A stretch of 23,888 nt of DNA from an uncultured Clostridia bacterium (GTDB taxonomy: Bacteria > Bacillota > Clostridia > Oscillospirales > Ruminococcaceae): the NCBI GenBank assembly GCA_947584825.1, contig CANPWR010000011.1:1-23888 (forward strand), given 5' to 3'. The notes below the pieces were generated by a model, which saw nothing but the letters and a program-made list of their open reading frames with translations, did not search any database and was not told the DNA's origin. This document shows, piece after piece, positions 15,289 to 23,874 of the stretch (positions are counted from its first letter, which is position 1; every line of letters begins with the position of its first letter). Both the position numbers and the translations under genes were made by a program.

Positions 15289-15994
15289 ATCCCATAAGCT
15301 CCAAAGCTTCTTTTGCCGCCATTTGTTCGGCATTTTTCTTACTTTTTCCCGTACCCTCACCTATTACGTTTGAATTAAGCATAACTCTTACCGTGAACTT
15401 CTTATCGTGATCCGGACCGCTTTCTCCGACTAAACGGTACTCTACGCTTTCCTCAGGATTACGCTGGATAATTTCCTGGAGAATTGATTTATAATCATCA
15501 TTACTGTCTTTTTTCTCAGAAATAATGCTGTCAGGCATAAATCTCATAATATGCTTTTTAGCAGCTTCCAAGCCTCCGTCTAAATAAATCGCCGCAATAA
15601 CTGCCTCAAAGGCATCTGATACAGTTGAAGGTCTCTTATTTCCCTGACTCCTCATTTCGCCTTTACCAAGCAGTATATAATCACTTAGTCTTATCTTACT
15701 TGAAAACTCAAACAGCGCTTTTTCACAAACCAACGAGGCACGTACTCTGGTAAGCTCGCCCTCCGGCAAGTGTTTAAAGTGTCTATATAAATAATCGGAA
15801 ACGACAATAGACAAAACAGAATCGCCTAAAAACTCCAAACGCTCGTTGCTTCTATGATGACTTTTTTTAAGCTCGTTAGCATAGGAAGAATGTGAAAGAG
15901 CCTCATATAAAAGTCTTTGATTTTTAAACTTATATCCTATTACTTCTTCAAACTCATTAAGTCTGTTTTCTATATTCTCTGAATAACTTTCCAT
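15275..15994 (-). CDS. rnc: Ribonuclease III
   Basis: RNase III cuts double-stranded RNA, processing rRNA precursors and some mRNAs in the cytosol. The catalytic domain shows the signature ERLEFLGDSV (residues 51-60, metal ligands Glu54 and Asp58) and the second acidic pair in SDAFEAVIAAIYLDGG (Asp127, Glu130). The C-terminal double-stranded RNA-binding domain ends GKSKKNAEQMAAKEALELM. At 239 aa it is full length. The ATG at 15994 has AAGAGGG about 6 nt upstream. It lies 47 nt after plsX; in many Firmicutes acpP stands between these two genes but not here. Its 3' end overlaps the radical SAM gene. Confidence 0.97.
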   Translation of the reverse strand: MESYSENIENRLNEFEEVIGYKFKNQRLLYEALSHSSYANELKKSHHRSNERLEFLGDSVLSIVVSDYLYRHFKHLPEGELTRVRASLVCEKALFEFSSKIRLSDYILLGKGEMRSQGNKRPSTVSDAFEAVIAAIYLDGGLEAAKKHIMRFMPDSIISEKKDSNDDYKSILQEIIQRNPEESVEYRLVGESGPDHDKKFTVRVMLNSNVIGEGTGKSKKNAEQMAAKEALELMGYGKN

Positions 15995-16041
15995 CTTTTT
16001 CCCTCTTATCGAAATTCTTTCCTAAATGTTTAAGTCTTAGA

Positions 16042-17040
16042 TTACATTTCCTTTATTTTAGTAAGACTTTCGCTTACCTCTCCAATTACATTTGTCTCAG
16101 TAAATTTACAAGCCTGTCTTATCGCATTATAAAACGCCTTTGCGTTTGAGCTTCCGTGTGCTTTTATTACAGGCTTTGACGTTCCCAGCAGCGGAGCTCC
16201 GCCATATTCGGTATAATCCATTTTCTTTCTGAAGTACTTTACCTTTTTAAGAAGCAAAAGTGCCGCAATTTTTGATTTTAAATTGTCCAATAGCATTTCC
16301 TTAAGCTCTGCTGAAAAGAACTTGCCTAACCCCTCATAGAGCTTTAACATTATATTGCCTGTATAACCATCTGTAACAACAACATCACATACACCGTTTG
16401 GGAGTTCTCTTGCCTCGACATTTCCGCAGAAATTCAAGGGTGCTGTTTCAAGCAGCTTATAGGTTTCAATTTCAAGCTCTCTGCCCTTTGAAGACTCCTC
16501 ACCAATATTCGCAAGCATAACCTTCGGCTTGTCTACAGACATGATATTGTGCATATAGATGTTTCCCATAACGGCAAACTGAACAAGCATTTCAGGACGG
16601 CAGTCTGAGTTAGCTCCTGCGTCTAAAAGCATAAGAGGATTTTTCCTTGTAGGCAATATTGTCGCAAGAGCCGCTCTTTTTATTCCCTTTATTCTCTTGA
16701 CAATAAATGTTGCTCCTACAACAAGCGCACCCGTTGAACCAGCTGAAACAAAAGCGTCTCCCTCGCCGTCTGTAAGCATCTTCATACCCACAGCCATAGA
16801 GCAATCCGATTTTGACTTTATAATTTCAGTAGGCTCTTCGCAAATATCTATAACACTTGAGGCATGTCTTATCTCAAGAGAAGATATATCAAGCGAGTTT
16901 TCCTCTGCACATTTTTTAATCTTATCCTCATCGCCGACTAAACATATATCCGCACTAAAATCAGTCTTGGCTTTAATGCTCCCCTTTATGACCTCCAACG
17001 GAGCATTGTCACCCCCGAAAGCGTCAATTATTATTTTCAA
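16042..17040 (-). CDS. plsX: Phosphate acyltransferase PlsX
   Basis: PlsX converts acyl-ACP and phosphate to acyl-phosphate, the donor for PlsY at the start of phospholipid synthesis. The N-terminus KIIIDAFGGDNAPLEVIKG, the central SAGSTGALV and the LLDAGAN and VTDGYTGNIMLK segments are family hallmarks. The frame is open to a TTG at 17055, with a GTG at 17049. The best ribosome site (GGGAG, 17053-17049) is 8 nt before a TTG at 17040. That start also gives the canonical PlsX N-terminus (M-KIIIDAFGGD), so I choose it, for 332 aa. It follows trmFO by 15 nt. The usual partners fabD, fabG and acpP are absent downstream. Confidence 0.95.
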   Translation of the reverse strand: MKIIIDAFGGDNAPLEVIKGSIKAKTDFSADICLVGDEDKIKKCAEENSLDISSLEIRHASSVIDICEEPTEIIKSKSDCSMAVGMKMLTDGEGDAFVSAGSTGALVVGATFIVKRIKGIKRAALATILPTRKNPLMLLDAGANSDCRPEMLVQFAVMGNIYMHNIMSVDKPKVMLANIGEESSKGRELEIETYKLLETAPLNFCGNVEARELPNGVCDVVVTDGYTGNIMLKLYEGLGKFFSAELKEMLLDNLKSKIAALLLLKKVKYFRKKMDYTEYGGAPLLGTSKPVIKAHGSSNAKAFYNAIRQACKFTETNVIGEVSESLTKIKEM

Positions 17041-17055
17041 ACTTTTCACTCCCAA

Positions 17056-18414
17056 TTATTGTTGAATACCACAATTATCAATAACCTGTCTCAGCTTATT
17101 CAATCCCCTGACTGCTATCTGCTTATATCTTTCCTTCTTATCTTTTATTCTCACATCAAGCGGAGGAAGTATACCCATATTGGAACCCATAGGCTGAAAA
17201 TCAACAACAGTTTCATCACTTATGTAGTTTGATAAAGCTCCTAACATACATTCTCTGGGTAAGGTCAGCATATCCTTTCCATGAATAAACCTCAACATAT
17301 TTTTTCCTGCTATTATTCCGCTGGCTGCCGACTCAATATACCCTTCCACTCCTGTAATCTGACCGGCAAAGAAAATATTGCTATGCTCACGCATATTAAA
17401 ATGCATTGTCAAAAGCTTAGGCGAATTTATAAAAGTATTTCTATGCATTACCCCGTATCTCATAAACTCAGAGTTTTCAAGTCCGGGAATAAGTGAAAAG
17501 ACTCTTTTCTGCTCACCGAACTTTAAATTAGTCTGAAAGCCTACCATATTGTAAAGAGTACCGTCACGGTTTTCCGTTCTAAGCTGAACAACAGCATACG
17601 GACGCTTTCCTGTATGAGGATCAGTCAGTCCTACAGGCTTGAGCGGACCAAAACGCATAGTGTCCTCTCCTCTGCCTGCCAAAACCTCAATAGGCATACA
17701 ACCCTCATAAACCTTAAATTTATCAGTTGCCTTCGTCTTGTTTTTACCTTCAAAACTTTGCTTCTCAAAGTCTTTTAATTCAACAGATTCAGCATGAATA
17801 AGCTCATTATAAAAAGTCTTATACTCATCTTGGTTCATAGGACAGTTAATGTAATCTGCCTCGCCTTTTCCGTAACGTGAAGCAAAAAACACCTTATCCT
17901 TATCAAGGCTTTCATAGGTTACTATCGGCGCCGCAGCATCGTGGAAATACAGGCAGTCCCCACACAGATTACGAATTGATTCAGCCAAACTGTCTGACGT
18001 CAAAGGACCGGTGGCTATTATTACGTTCTTGTCAAGTGGAATTTCACATACTTCTTCATTTATAACTTCAATATTCGGATGAGACTTTATACGCTCTGTA
18101 ATATAGTCCGAGAATTTCTCTCTGTCAACAGCTAGCGCTCCTCCTGCGGAAACCCTGCTCTCATTTGCAGACTCCATAGTAATAGAGCCAAGTATCCTCA
18201 TTTCCTCCTTTAACATTCCGGCAGCGGACTCTATTCTATCCGCTTTCAGTGAGTTTGAGCATACAAGCTCGGCAAAGCCGTTATATTTATGTGCAGGAGA
18301 AAATTTTTTAGGTTTCATCTCATATAACTTAACAGACGCCCCGCCCTCAGCAAGAGTATAGGCTGCTTCAACACCTGCAAGACCTGCTCCGATAACGATT
18401 ACCTCTTTATTCAT
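17056..18414 (-). CDS. trmFO: Folate/FAD-dependent tRNA (uracil-54-C5) methyltransferase TrmFO
   Basis: TrmFO makes ribothymidine at position 54 of the tRNA T-loop, using methylenetetrahydrofolate and FADH2. The FAD-binding GxGxxG is at residues 9-14 (VIVIGAGLAGVEAA). Further family segments include NGFAELVCSNSLKAD, GCMPIEVLAGRGEDTMRFG and ITGVEGYIESAASG. I start at ATG 18414 (MNKEVIVIG): AAAAGGA lies 8 nt upstream. An ATG at 18432 would overlap that ribosome site. The chosen start overlaps the topA 3' end by 8 nt. The dprA-topA-trmFO order is the same as in Bacillus. At 452 aa it is slightly longer than usual. Confidence 0.97.
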   Translation of the reverse strand: MNKEVIVIGAGLAGVEAAYTLAEGGASVKLYEMKPKKFSPAHKYNGFAELVCSNSLKADRIESAAGMLKEEMRILGSITMESANESRVSAGGALAVDREKFSDYITERIKSHPNIEVINEEVCEIPLDKNVIIATGPLTSDSLAESIRNLCGDCLYFHDAAAPIVTYESLDKDKVFFASRYGKGEADYINCPMNQDEYKTFYNELIHAESVELKDFEKQSFEGKNKTKATDKFKVYEGCMPIEVLAGRGEDTMRFGPLKPVGLTDPHTGKRPYAVVQLRTENRDGTLYNMVGFQTNLKFGEQKRVFSLIPGLENSEFMRYGVMHRNTFINSPKLLTMHFNMREHSNIFFAGQITGVEGYIESAASGIIAGKNMLRFIHGKDMLTLPRECMLGALSNYISDETVVDFQPMGSNMGILPPLDVRIKDKKERYKQIAVRGLNKLRQVIDNCGIQQ

Positions 18415-20488
18415 TTGACAAGTCCTTTTCATAACCGCAGTCAGGCTTGTGGCAAATCAACTTGCCCCTTTTTCCGCCCTTTTGGAACAGCGTTGAACCG
18501 CAGTCGGGACATTTCTCTGACGTCGGAATATCCCATGTCATAAACTCGCAGTTGGGATTATCCTCACAGCCGAAATACTTTTTACCCCGCTTAGACTTTT
18601 TCTCTAGAACCTTTTTGCCGCAATAAGGACACAATCCTTCTGTTTCAATAACTATTTTCTTTGTATTAGTACACTCAGGGAAACCTGAACATGCTAAGAA
18701 TTTTCCGAATCTTCCTATTTTAATAACCATAGGCTTTCCGCAAACCTCACATACCTGATCAGTTTGCTCATCGGGAATTTTAACTCTTTTCCCCTCCATT
18801 GTTACCTCAGCGTCAGTAAGCAGTTTGTCAAAATCCTTATAGAATGAACTAAGAGTTTTTGTCCATTCCTTTTTACCTTCTTCTACGTCATCAAGATCAT
18901 TTTCCATTCTCGCTGTAAACTTTAAATCTACAATCCTGTTAAAATGCTCAAGCATAAGAGACGTTATAACCTCGCCTAAAACTGTCGGTTTTATCTGCTT
19001 ACCCTCACGCTCAACGTAGTTTCTATCAAAAATTGTTTTTATCGTCGAGGCATATGTCGACGGACGTCCTATTCCGTTTTCTTCAAATGCCTTTACAAGC
19101 GTTCCCTCAGTATACCTTGCAGGAGGCTGAGTAAAATGCTGATTTTCCTCTAATGACTTTACTTTCAGCTTATCTCCCTTTGCAAGCTCCGGAAGTATCT
19201 TTTTTGCGTCATCCTTTGAAGTGTCATCATAAATAACAGTAAATCCGTCAAACTTCACAGTATGCCCCGAAGCCTTGAAAACGCATCCATCAGCTTCAAT
19301 GTCAACAGCGACTGTATTTAAAAGACAATTTTCCATCTGGCTTGCAATAAACCTCTCCCATATAAGCTTATAAAGCTTGTATTGGTCATTGGTAACTCCG
19401 CTCTGCTTGACTTTTTCAGGAGTAAGCGACGGGATAGTAGGTCTTATTGCCTCGTGAGCGTCCTGTGCATTTCCTCTGGTTTTGAACTTTTTAGGCTGCT
19501 GCGGTATATAATTCTCACCAAATTTTTCCTTAATAAACTCTTGGGCATTAGCTCTTGCTTCTTCAGAAATTCTGAGACTGTCTGTTCTCATATAAGTTAT
19601 AAGGCCAACAAGTCCTTGACCCTTAATATCAACACCTTCATAAAGCTCCTGAGCTGTCCTCATTGTTCTTGTTGTCTGAAAGCCCAGTCTTTTTGAAGCG
19701 TCCTGCTGAAGTGTTGAGGTCGTAAAAGGAGCCTGTGGAGTTTTCTTCCTAACACTCTTTTTAATACTCGCCACAACAAAATCAGCTGATCTCAGTCTTT
19801 CAACAAGCTCGTCAACAGGAATATGATTGTCCGCTTCAAACTTTTTACCGTCAACTGTTGAAAGGGTTGCGTCAAAAGCCTTTCTTGAACCTTCAGGGCA
19901 GAGTTTAGCGTCTATAGACCAGTATTCCTGAGAAACAAAGTTTTTTATTTCATTCTCACGGTCTACTATCATTCTGACAGCTGCTGACTGAACACGTCCA
20001 GCCGAAAGACCACGTCTTACTTTTTTCCACAAAAACGGCGAAAGCTTATATCCAACTATTCTGTCGAGAATTCTCCTCGCCTGCTGAGCATTTACCTTGT
20101 TTATGTCAATAGTACGGGGTTCTTTTATTCCTGCCTCTATACCCGACTTAGTAATTTCATTAAATGTTATTCGGTTGTTGTCATTCAAATCCAGATCAAG
20201 AATGTTCGCAAGATGCCATGATATAGCCTCGCCCTCTCTGTCAGGGTCAGCAGCAAGATACACGTTATCGGCTTTTTTTGCTTTTTTCTTGATTTCAGAA
20301 ATAGTTTTTTCCTTACCCTTTATATCGCAATATTCAGGTCTGAAGTTATGTTCTATATCAACCCCTATTTTTGATTTTGGCAAATCACGCAAATGGCCCA
20401 TAGAAGCAATAACCTCATAGTCGCCTTTTAAGTATCTCTTTATTGTTTCCACCTTTTTCGGCGACTCAACTATAATAAGATTAGACAT
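18407..20488 (-). CDS. topA: DNA topoisomerase I (type IA)
   Basis: TopA relaxes negative supercoils by passing a strand through a transient single-strand break. The N-terminal Toprim domain includes IIVESPKK and the acidic DPDREGEA (81-88). The active tyrosine is Tyr299 in GLITYMRTDSL, and the RGLSAGRVQSAA segment (159-170) is intact. The C-terminus carries three four-cysteine zinc ribbons starting CEVCGKP, CPYCGKK and CPDCGST. I start at ATG 20488 (MSNLIIVESP), the usual family N-terminus. ATG 20500 is four codons upstream and sits 1 nt after its AAAGG, so it is less likely. Length is 693 aa, normal for Firmicutes. Confidence 0.97.
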   Translation of the reverse strand: MSNLIIVESPKKVETIKRYLKGDYEVIASMGHLRDLPKSKIGVDIEHNFRPEYCDIKGKEKTISEIKKKAKKADNVYLAADPDREGEAISWHLANILDLDLNDNNRITFNEITKSGIEAGIKEPRTIDINKVNAQQARRILDRIVGYKLSPFLWKKVRRGLSAGRVQSAAVRMIVDRENEIKNFVSQEYWSIDAKLCPEGSRKAFDATLSTVDGKKFEADNHIPVDELVERLRSADFVVASIKKSVRKKTPQAPFTTSTLQQDASKRLGFQTTRTMRTAQELYEGVDIKGQGLVGLITYMRTDSLRISEEARANAQEFIKEKFGENYIPQQPKKFKTRGNAQDAHEAIRPTIPSLTPEKVKQSGVTNDQYKLYKLIWERFIASQMENCLLNTVAVDIEADGCVFKASGHTVKFDGFTVIYDDTSKDDAKKILPELAKGDKLKVKSLEENQHFTQPPARYTEGTLVKAFEENGIGRPSTYASTIKTIFDRNYVEREGKQIKPTVLGEVITSLMLEHFNRIVDLKFTARMENDLDDVEEGKKEWTKTLSSFYKDFDKLLTDAEVTMEGKRVKIPDEQTDQVCEVCGKPMVIKIGRFGKFLACSGFPECTNTKKIVIETEGLCPYCGKKVLEKKSKRGKKYFGCEDNPNCEFMTWDIPTSEKCPDCGSTLFQKGGKRGKLICHKPDCGYEKDLSNE

Positions 20489-20529
20489 ACTAATCACCAT
20501 ACCTTTCTTCTGTTAACAAGTCAGCTTTT

Positions 20530-21810
20530 TTACGCAAGCATATATCTCTTTCCTGAAAGCGATTTAACAATCCCCAAAAGCTCTAGCTCGGTTAGCTCTA
20601 CAAACAATAACGATATATCAATAGACAACTTTTCGCATAGTTGATCCACGTGCATGGCACCGCCTGAAAGTTCATCATAAATTCTTTTTTGAATTTCGCT
20701 CAAATCAGAAGTATCAACATATGTAGCAGTTATACTAAGTGTTTTACCATCATCAGTTTCATTTTCATACCGATTATGCCCGCCGTTTATTTCTAAGGAT
20801 CTTGAACCTCTGTCACTCTGTTTTCTCACTGTTACACTGCTTTCCTTACTGTCAGAAGCATTAAACTTGCGCTCTATTGAAACCAACTCAGCATTATTCG
20901 GAACAAAATTTAATTTGTGTGAAAAATTGCTTATATATTCATTAGAAATATCCTCGCTTGAAAAAACAGGAATAGCACCGTCTTTAAGCAAGTTCATCTG
21001 TCCGAAATAACGCTTGTCGAAAATATTATGCGGAACTATTGTGAATATATCCTTTCCCTGATTAAGAGCCATTGAAGCTGTGCTTAACGCCCCGCTTCTC
21101 TCGCTTGCCTCTATTACAAAAACGCCCATACTCATTCCGGCAAGAAGTCTGTTCCTTGCAACAAAATCCTTAGACCTTGGCTTATGATTCGGAAAATACT
21201 CAGATATAACCGCACCGCATTTTCCTATCGACATTTTAAGCGACTTTGTTCCAACAGGATAGTCATATTCAAGTCCGCAAGCTAGTACCGCCGCTGATTT
21301 TTCATTAGCCTCAATTGAAATTTCATTAGCCAAAGAATCAGCTCCAACAGCAAAACCGCTGGCGAAGCGTATACCCTTTTTGAGTATTGAAGAAAGCAAA
21401 ACCTTTTCAGCATTAAGGCTGTATGCTGAAGCGTCCCTTGCACCAACTACTGCTATTATAACCTTTTCATTCAGAAAACTCAAATCTCCCAAGCTGAACA
21501 ATACTGACGGGGGATTTGAAATCTCTCTCAGCATCTGCGGAAAATCATCGTCCTCATAGCAATATATATTTATGCCCTTTTGCTCACAATATGCTATTGT
21601 CTGTTCAGCCGTAAACATCGACGCCGATTTTATAGAATCTTTCTCTCTTGTCAAAATGCCATGCGGAAGTCTGCCGCTTGTCACATCGGCATAAAAATCT
21701 ACAATACTGTTATATCCCTTTAATACTTCCCACTTTCTAGGATTAGCAGGTCCGAAAGCAATAGTAAGCCATACCCAGTATTTTAAATTTTCACTTCTGT
21801 TTAATGTCAC
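20530..21810 (-). CDS. dprA: DNA-processing protein DprA (Smf)
   Basis: DprA binds incoming single-stranded DNA and loads RecA during natural transformation; it is also kept in species not known to be competent. The Rossmann-like core shows VVGARDASAYS, GFAVGADSLANE, VLACGLEYDYP, FVARNRLLAGMS and a SGALSTASMALNQG stretch. The C-terminal winged helix (about 365-426) begins LSEIQKRIYDEL. An extra polar linker of about 60 residues (roughly 305-365, rich in Ser/Asn/Arg) joins the two, making it 426 aa against the usual 300-370. The GTG start at 21810 has GAGG 8 nt upstream. It follows the SpoU methyltransferase by 32 nt and precedes topA. Confidence 0.95.
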   Translation of the reverse strand: MTLNRSENLKYWVWLTIAFGPANPRKWEVLKGYNSIVDFYADVTSGRLPHGILTREKDSIKSASMFTAEQTIAYCEQKGINIYCYEDDDFPQMLREISNPPSVLFSLGDLSFLNEKVIIAVVGARDASAYSLNAEKVLLSSILKKGIRFASGFAVGADSLANEISIEANEKSAAVLACGLEYDYPVGTKSLKMSIGKCGAVISEYFPNHKPRSKDFVARNRLLAGMSMGVFVIEASERSGALSTASMALNQGKDIFTIVPHNIFDKRYFGQMNLLKDGAIPVFSSEDISNEYISNFSHKLNFVPNNAELVSIERKFNASDSKESSVTVRKQSDRGSRSLEINGGHNRYENETDDGKTLSITATYVDTSDLSEIQKRIYDELSGGAMHVDQLCEKLSIDISLLFVELTELELLGIVKSLSGKRYMLA

Positions 21811-21842
21811 AGTTATCGCCTCTTCTATTTACGTCATAACCT

Positions 21843-22622
21843 TTATGTCGTCACTGTCATTTCCCACATTAAAATTGCCGCTGCAATTCCCGCATTTAGA
21901 GAATCAATATTCCCGTTCATTTTTATAGTAACACAGTCGTCGCAAAGTTCTATATGCTCGTCTTTTAAGCCATTCCCCTCGTTGCCGATAACTATAGCAG
22001 CACTTGATGGAAATTCAACTGATCGTATATCGTAAGCCTTCTTTGAAACAACTGCTGCATAGGTCTTTACACCCTGAGACTTTAAAATTCGGCAAACATC
22101 GCAAAAATCATTTTCAGTATAAATATTCAGCCTGAATAAGCTCCCCATAGTCGAACGCACGACCTTTGGATTATACAGGTCGCAGCAGTTTTCTGAAAGA
22201 ATAACACCCGACATTCCCACAGCGTCGGCAGTTCTTAGTATTGTTCCGAGGTTTCCAGGATCCTGAATGTTATTTAAAACCACATACTTTCCTTTAAGCG
22301 TCTGATTTCTTAAAGACTTATTCTCATTCTTGTTGACTATGGCAAACACACCCTGATTAGACTTTGTATTGCTTAGCCTTTTAGCAACATCTTCGCTGAT
22401 AAGCGTAATCTTGTCAGAGTACTCATTAATAAAACCCATGTCCCTATAGAATGCAGATTCTGTTGCAAAAATCGTCTGAATATCCGACTTTTCCAAAATT
22501 GCATCTTTAATGAGCCTGCTTCCCTCAAGGGTGAATTGATTATGCTCATCACGAGCTTTTTTACTTGATGAAAGCTTTGTATACAGCTTTACATTTGAAT
22601 TTCCACTACTTGTAATGAGCAT
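21843..22622 (-). CDS. SpoU/TrmH-family RNA 2'-O-methyltransferase
   Basis: This SPOUT-fold enzyme transfers methyl from SAM to a ribose 2'-OH in rRNA or tRNA. The three family motifs are present: NNIQDPGNLGTILRTADAVG (117-136), AIVIGNEGNGL (about 209-219) and the knot-forming VTIKMNGNIDSLNAGIAAAI near the C-terminus. An N-terminal substrate-binding domain of about 100 residues matches RlmB/TsnR-like members, so 23S rRNA is the likeliest target, but the exact nucleotide cannot be told. ATG at 22622 has AAGGGGA a few bases upstream. It lies 86 nt after rplT, beyond the infC-operon terminator. I see no clear promoter in that gap, so it may depend on readthrough or a weak promoter. Confidence 0.93.
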   Translation of the reverse strand: MLITSSGNSNVKLYTKLSSSKKARDEHNQFTLEGSRLIKDAILEKSDIQTIFATESAFYRDMGFINEYSDKITLISEDVAKRLSNTKSNQGVFAIVNKNENKSLRNQTLKGKYVVLNNIQDPGNLGTILRTADAVGMSGVILSENCCDLYNPKVVRSTMGSLFRLNIYTENDFCDVCRILKSQGVKTYAAVVSKKAYDIRSVEFPSSAAIVIGNEGNGLKDEHIELCDDCVTIKMNGNIDSLNAGIAAAILMWEMTVTT

Positions 22623-22654
22623 AAAATCCCCTTATCTAATACAACTTTTAACAT

Positions 22655-22701
22655 TTCACAAAAACAACAAAACACGCCGGAGCATTTCCACTCAGCGTGT
22701 T
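22655..22701 (-). terminator. Rho-independent terminator after infC-rpmI-rplT
   Basis: On the minus strand AACACGC (22701-22695) pairs with GCGTGTT (22677-22671). The stem is extended inside by a short GAG/CTC helix and followed by the T-rich TTTTGTTGTTTTTG. It begins 8 nt after the rplT stop and separates the ribosomal operon from the long downstream gene run. Confidence 0.8.
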
Positions 22702-22708
22702 AATTTGT

Positions 22709-23065
22709 TTAGTTAAGAGCAGTTTTTGCCTGCTCAACTATAGATTTAAAACCCTCCGGATCGCTGATTGCGATTTCTGAAAGCATCTTTCTGTTCAATG
22801 TAATACCGGCTTTTTTAACGCCGTTCATAAACTGCGAGTAGTTGATACCGTTCATTTTGCAAGCAGCAGAAATTCTTGTGATCCATAACTTTCTGAACTC
22901 TCTCTTCTTCTGCTTTCTTCCGATATACGCATATTGTCCTGACTTCATTACGGCTTCCTTAGCCATTTTGAAGTGTTTGCTCTTTGCACCCCAATAACCT
23001 TTTGCAAGTTTAAGGGTCTTATTTCTTCTCTTTCGAGTCATCATTGCTCCCTTTACACGAGCCAT
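22709..23065 (-). CDS. rplT: 50S ribosomal protein L20 (bL20)
   Basis: L20 is needed early in 50S assembly and, in Bacillus and E. coli, binds its own operon mRNA to repress it. The 118-residue sequence (MARVKGAMMTRKRRNKTLKL, then GYWGAKSKHFK and RKLWITRISAACKMNG) is standard and full length. The ATG at 23065 has AGGAGG 8 nt upstream. It follows rpmI by 49 nt and is the last gene before the terminator. If autoregulation exists here, its leader target would lie upstream of infC, outside the window. Confidence 0.98.
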   Translation of the reverse strand: MARVKGAMMTRKRRNKTLKLAKGYWGAKSKHFKMAKEAVMKSGQYAYIGRKQKKREFRKLWITRISAACKMNGINYSQFMNGVKKAGITLNRKMLSEIAISDPEGFKSIVEQAKTALN

Positions 23066-23114
23066 AGTAAATTCCTCCTAATTTTATAAATTTCTTCGGT
23101 TTCCCTATACTCGT

Positions 23115-23312
23115 TTATTTGTATGGGATAAGCTCTCTCAAGTTCTTCTGATCTGCTGCTGAAGCATATGCAGAATTACGTGTTTGTCTAGCTTTCTTGT
23201 GACCTTTTTGAATCAGTCTGTGGCTCTTGTTTGTACGCATATACTTAACTTTTCCCGAGCCTGTTACCTTAAAACGCTTTTTCGCACCTGAGTGTGTTTT
23301 CATCTTAGGCAT
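23115..23312 (-). CDS. rpmI: 50S ribosomal protein L35 (bL35)
   Basis: A 65-residue, very basic protein beginning MPKMKTHSGAKKRFKVTGSG, the typical L35 N-terminus, and ending LRELIPYK. It binds 23S rRNA in the large subunit. The ATG at 23312 has AAGGAGG 7 nt upstream. It sits between infC and rplT, the universal bacterial order for this operon. Nothing unusual is seen. Confidence 0.98.
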   Translation of the reverse strand: MPKMKTHSGAKKRFKVTGSGKVKYMRTNKSHRLIQKGHKKARQTRNSAYASAADQKNLRELIPYK

Positions 23313-23352
23313 AATTTTTCCTCCTTAATAAAGAAATACTTTAGTAAATCCG

Positions 23353-23874
23353 TTATTTATTTGTCTTTGGATTGACGAACATAACAAGACTCCGCCCTTC
23401 CATTTTAGGCTTTTTGTCAACTGTTCCGAACTCGGATACAGCATCCTTAAATCTCTCTAGCAACTCCTCGCCAAGATGCGGATGAGCAACCGCACGTTTC
23501 CTGAAACGAACTGAAACCTTCAGCTTATCACCTGACTTCAAAAACTTCTTAGCCTGATTAGCCTTTGTTTCAAAATCATGCGTGTCAATTGTAGAAGACA
23601 TTCTGACTTCCTTGACTTCTACTACCTTCTGGTTCTTTCTTGCTTCCTTTTCCTTCTTAGCCTGTTCAAAGCAATATTTTCCGTAGTCCATTATCTTACA
23701 TACAGGCGGCTTAGCCATAGGTGCAATTTTAACAAGGTCCAAGTCCTTTTCATATGCAATCCTCTGGGCTTCCTTTCCCGACACTATACCAAGCTGACTT
23801 CCGTCATCATTGATAAGTCTGACTTCCTTATCGTTAATTGCTTCATTGATTTGGGTATCAATTTTGTTGCTAAT
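23353..23874 (-). CDS. infC: Translation initiation factor IF-3
   Basis: IF-3 binds the 30S subunit, keeps subunits apart and checks the start codon-initiator pairing. The protein has the N-domain (VRLINDDGSQLGIVSGKEA, KPPVCKIMDYGKYCFEQ), a basic linker (KKEKEARKNQKVVEV) and the C-domain (RMSSTIDTHDFETKANQAKK, VSVRFRKRAVAHPHLG). The open frame begins TTG-ATC-ATT at 23880-23872. I choose ATT at 23874: it lies 9 nt from GGAGG (23888-23884) and its protein (M-SNKIDTQINEAI) lines up with Bacillus-type IF-3 (MSKDF.INE). The TTG would be only 3 nt from GGAGG. AUU starts are the known basis of infC autocontrol. Length is 173 aa. The promoter and leader are beyond the window edge. Confidence 0.95.
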   Translation of the reverse strand: MSNKIDTQINEAINDKEVRLINDDGSQLGIVSGKEAQRIAYEKDLDLVKIAPMAKPPVCKIMDYGKYCFEQAKKEKEARKNQKVVEVKEVRMSSTIDTHDFETKANQAKKFLKSGDKLKVSVRFRKRAVAHPHLGEELLERFKDAVSEFGTVDKKPKMEGRSLVMFVNPKTNK

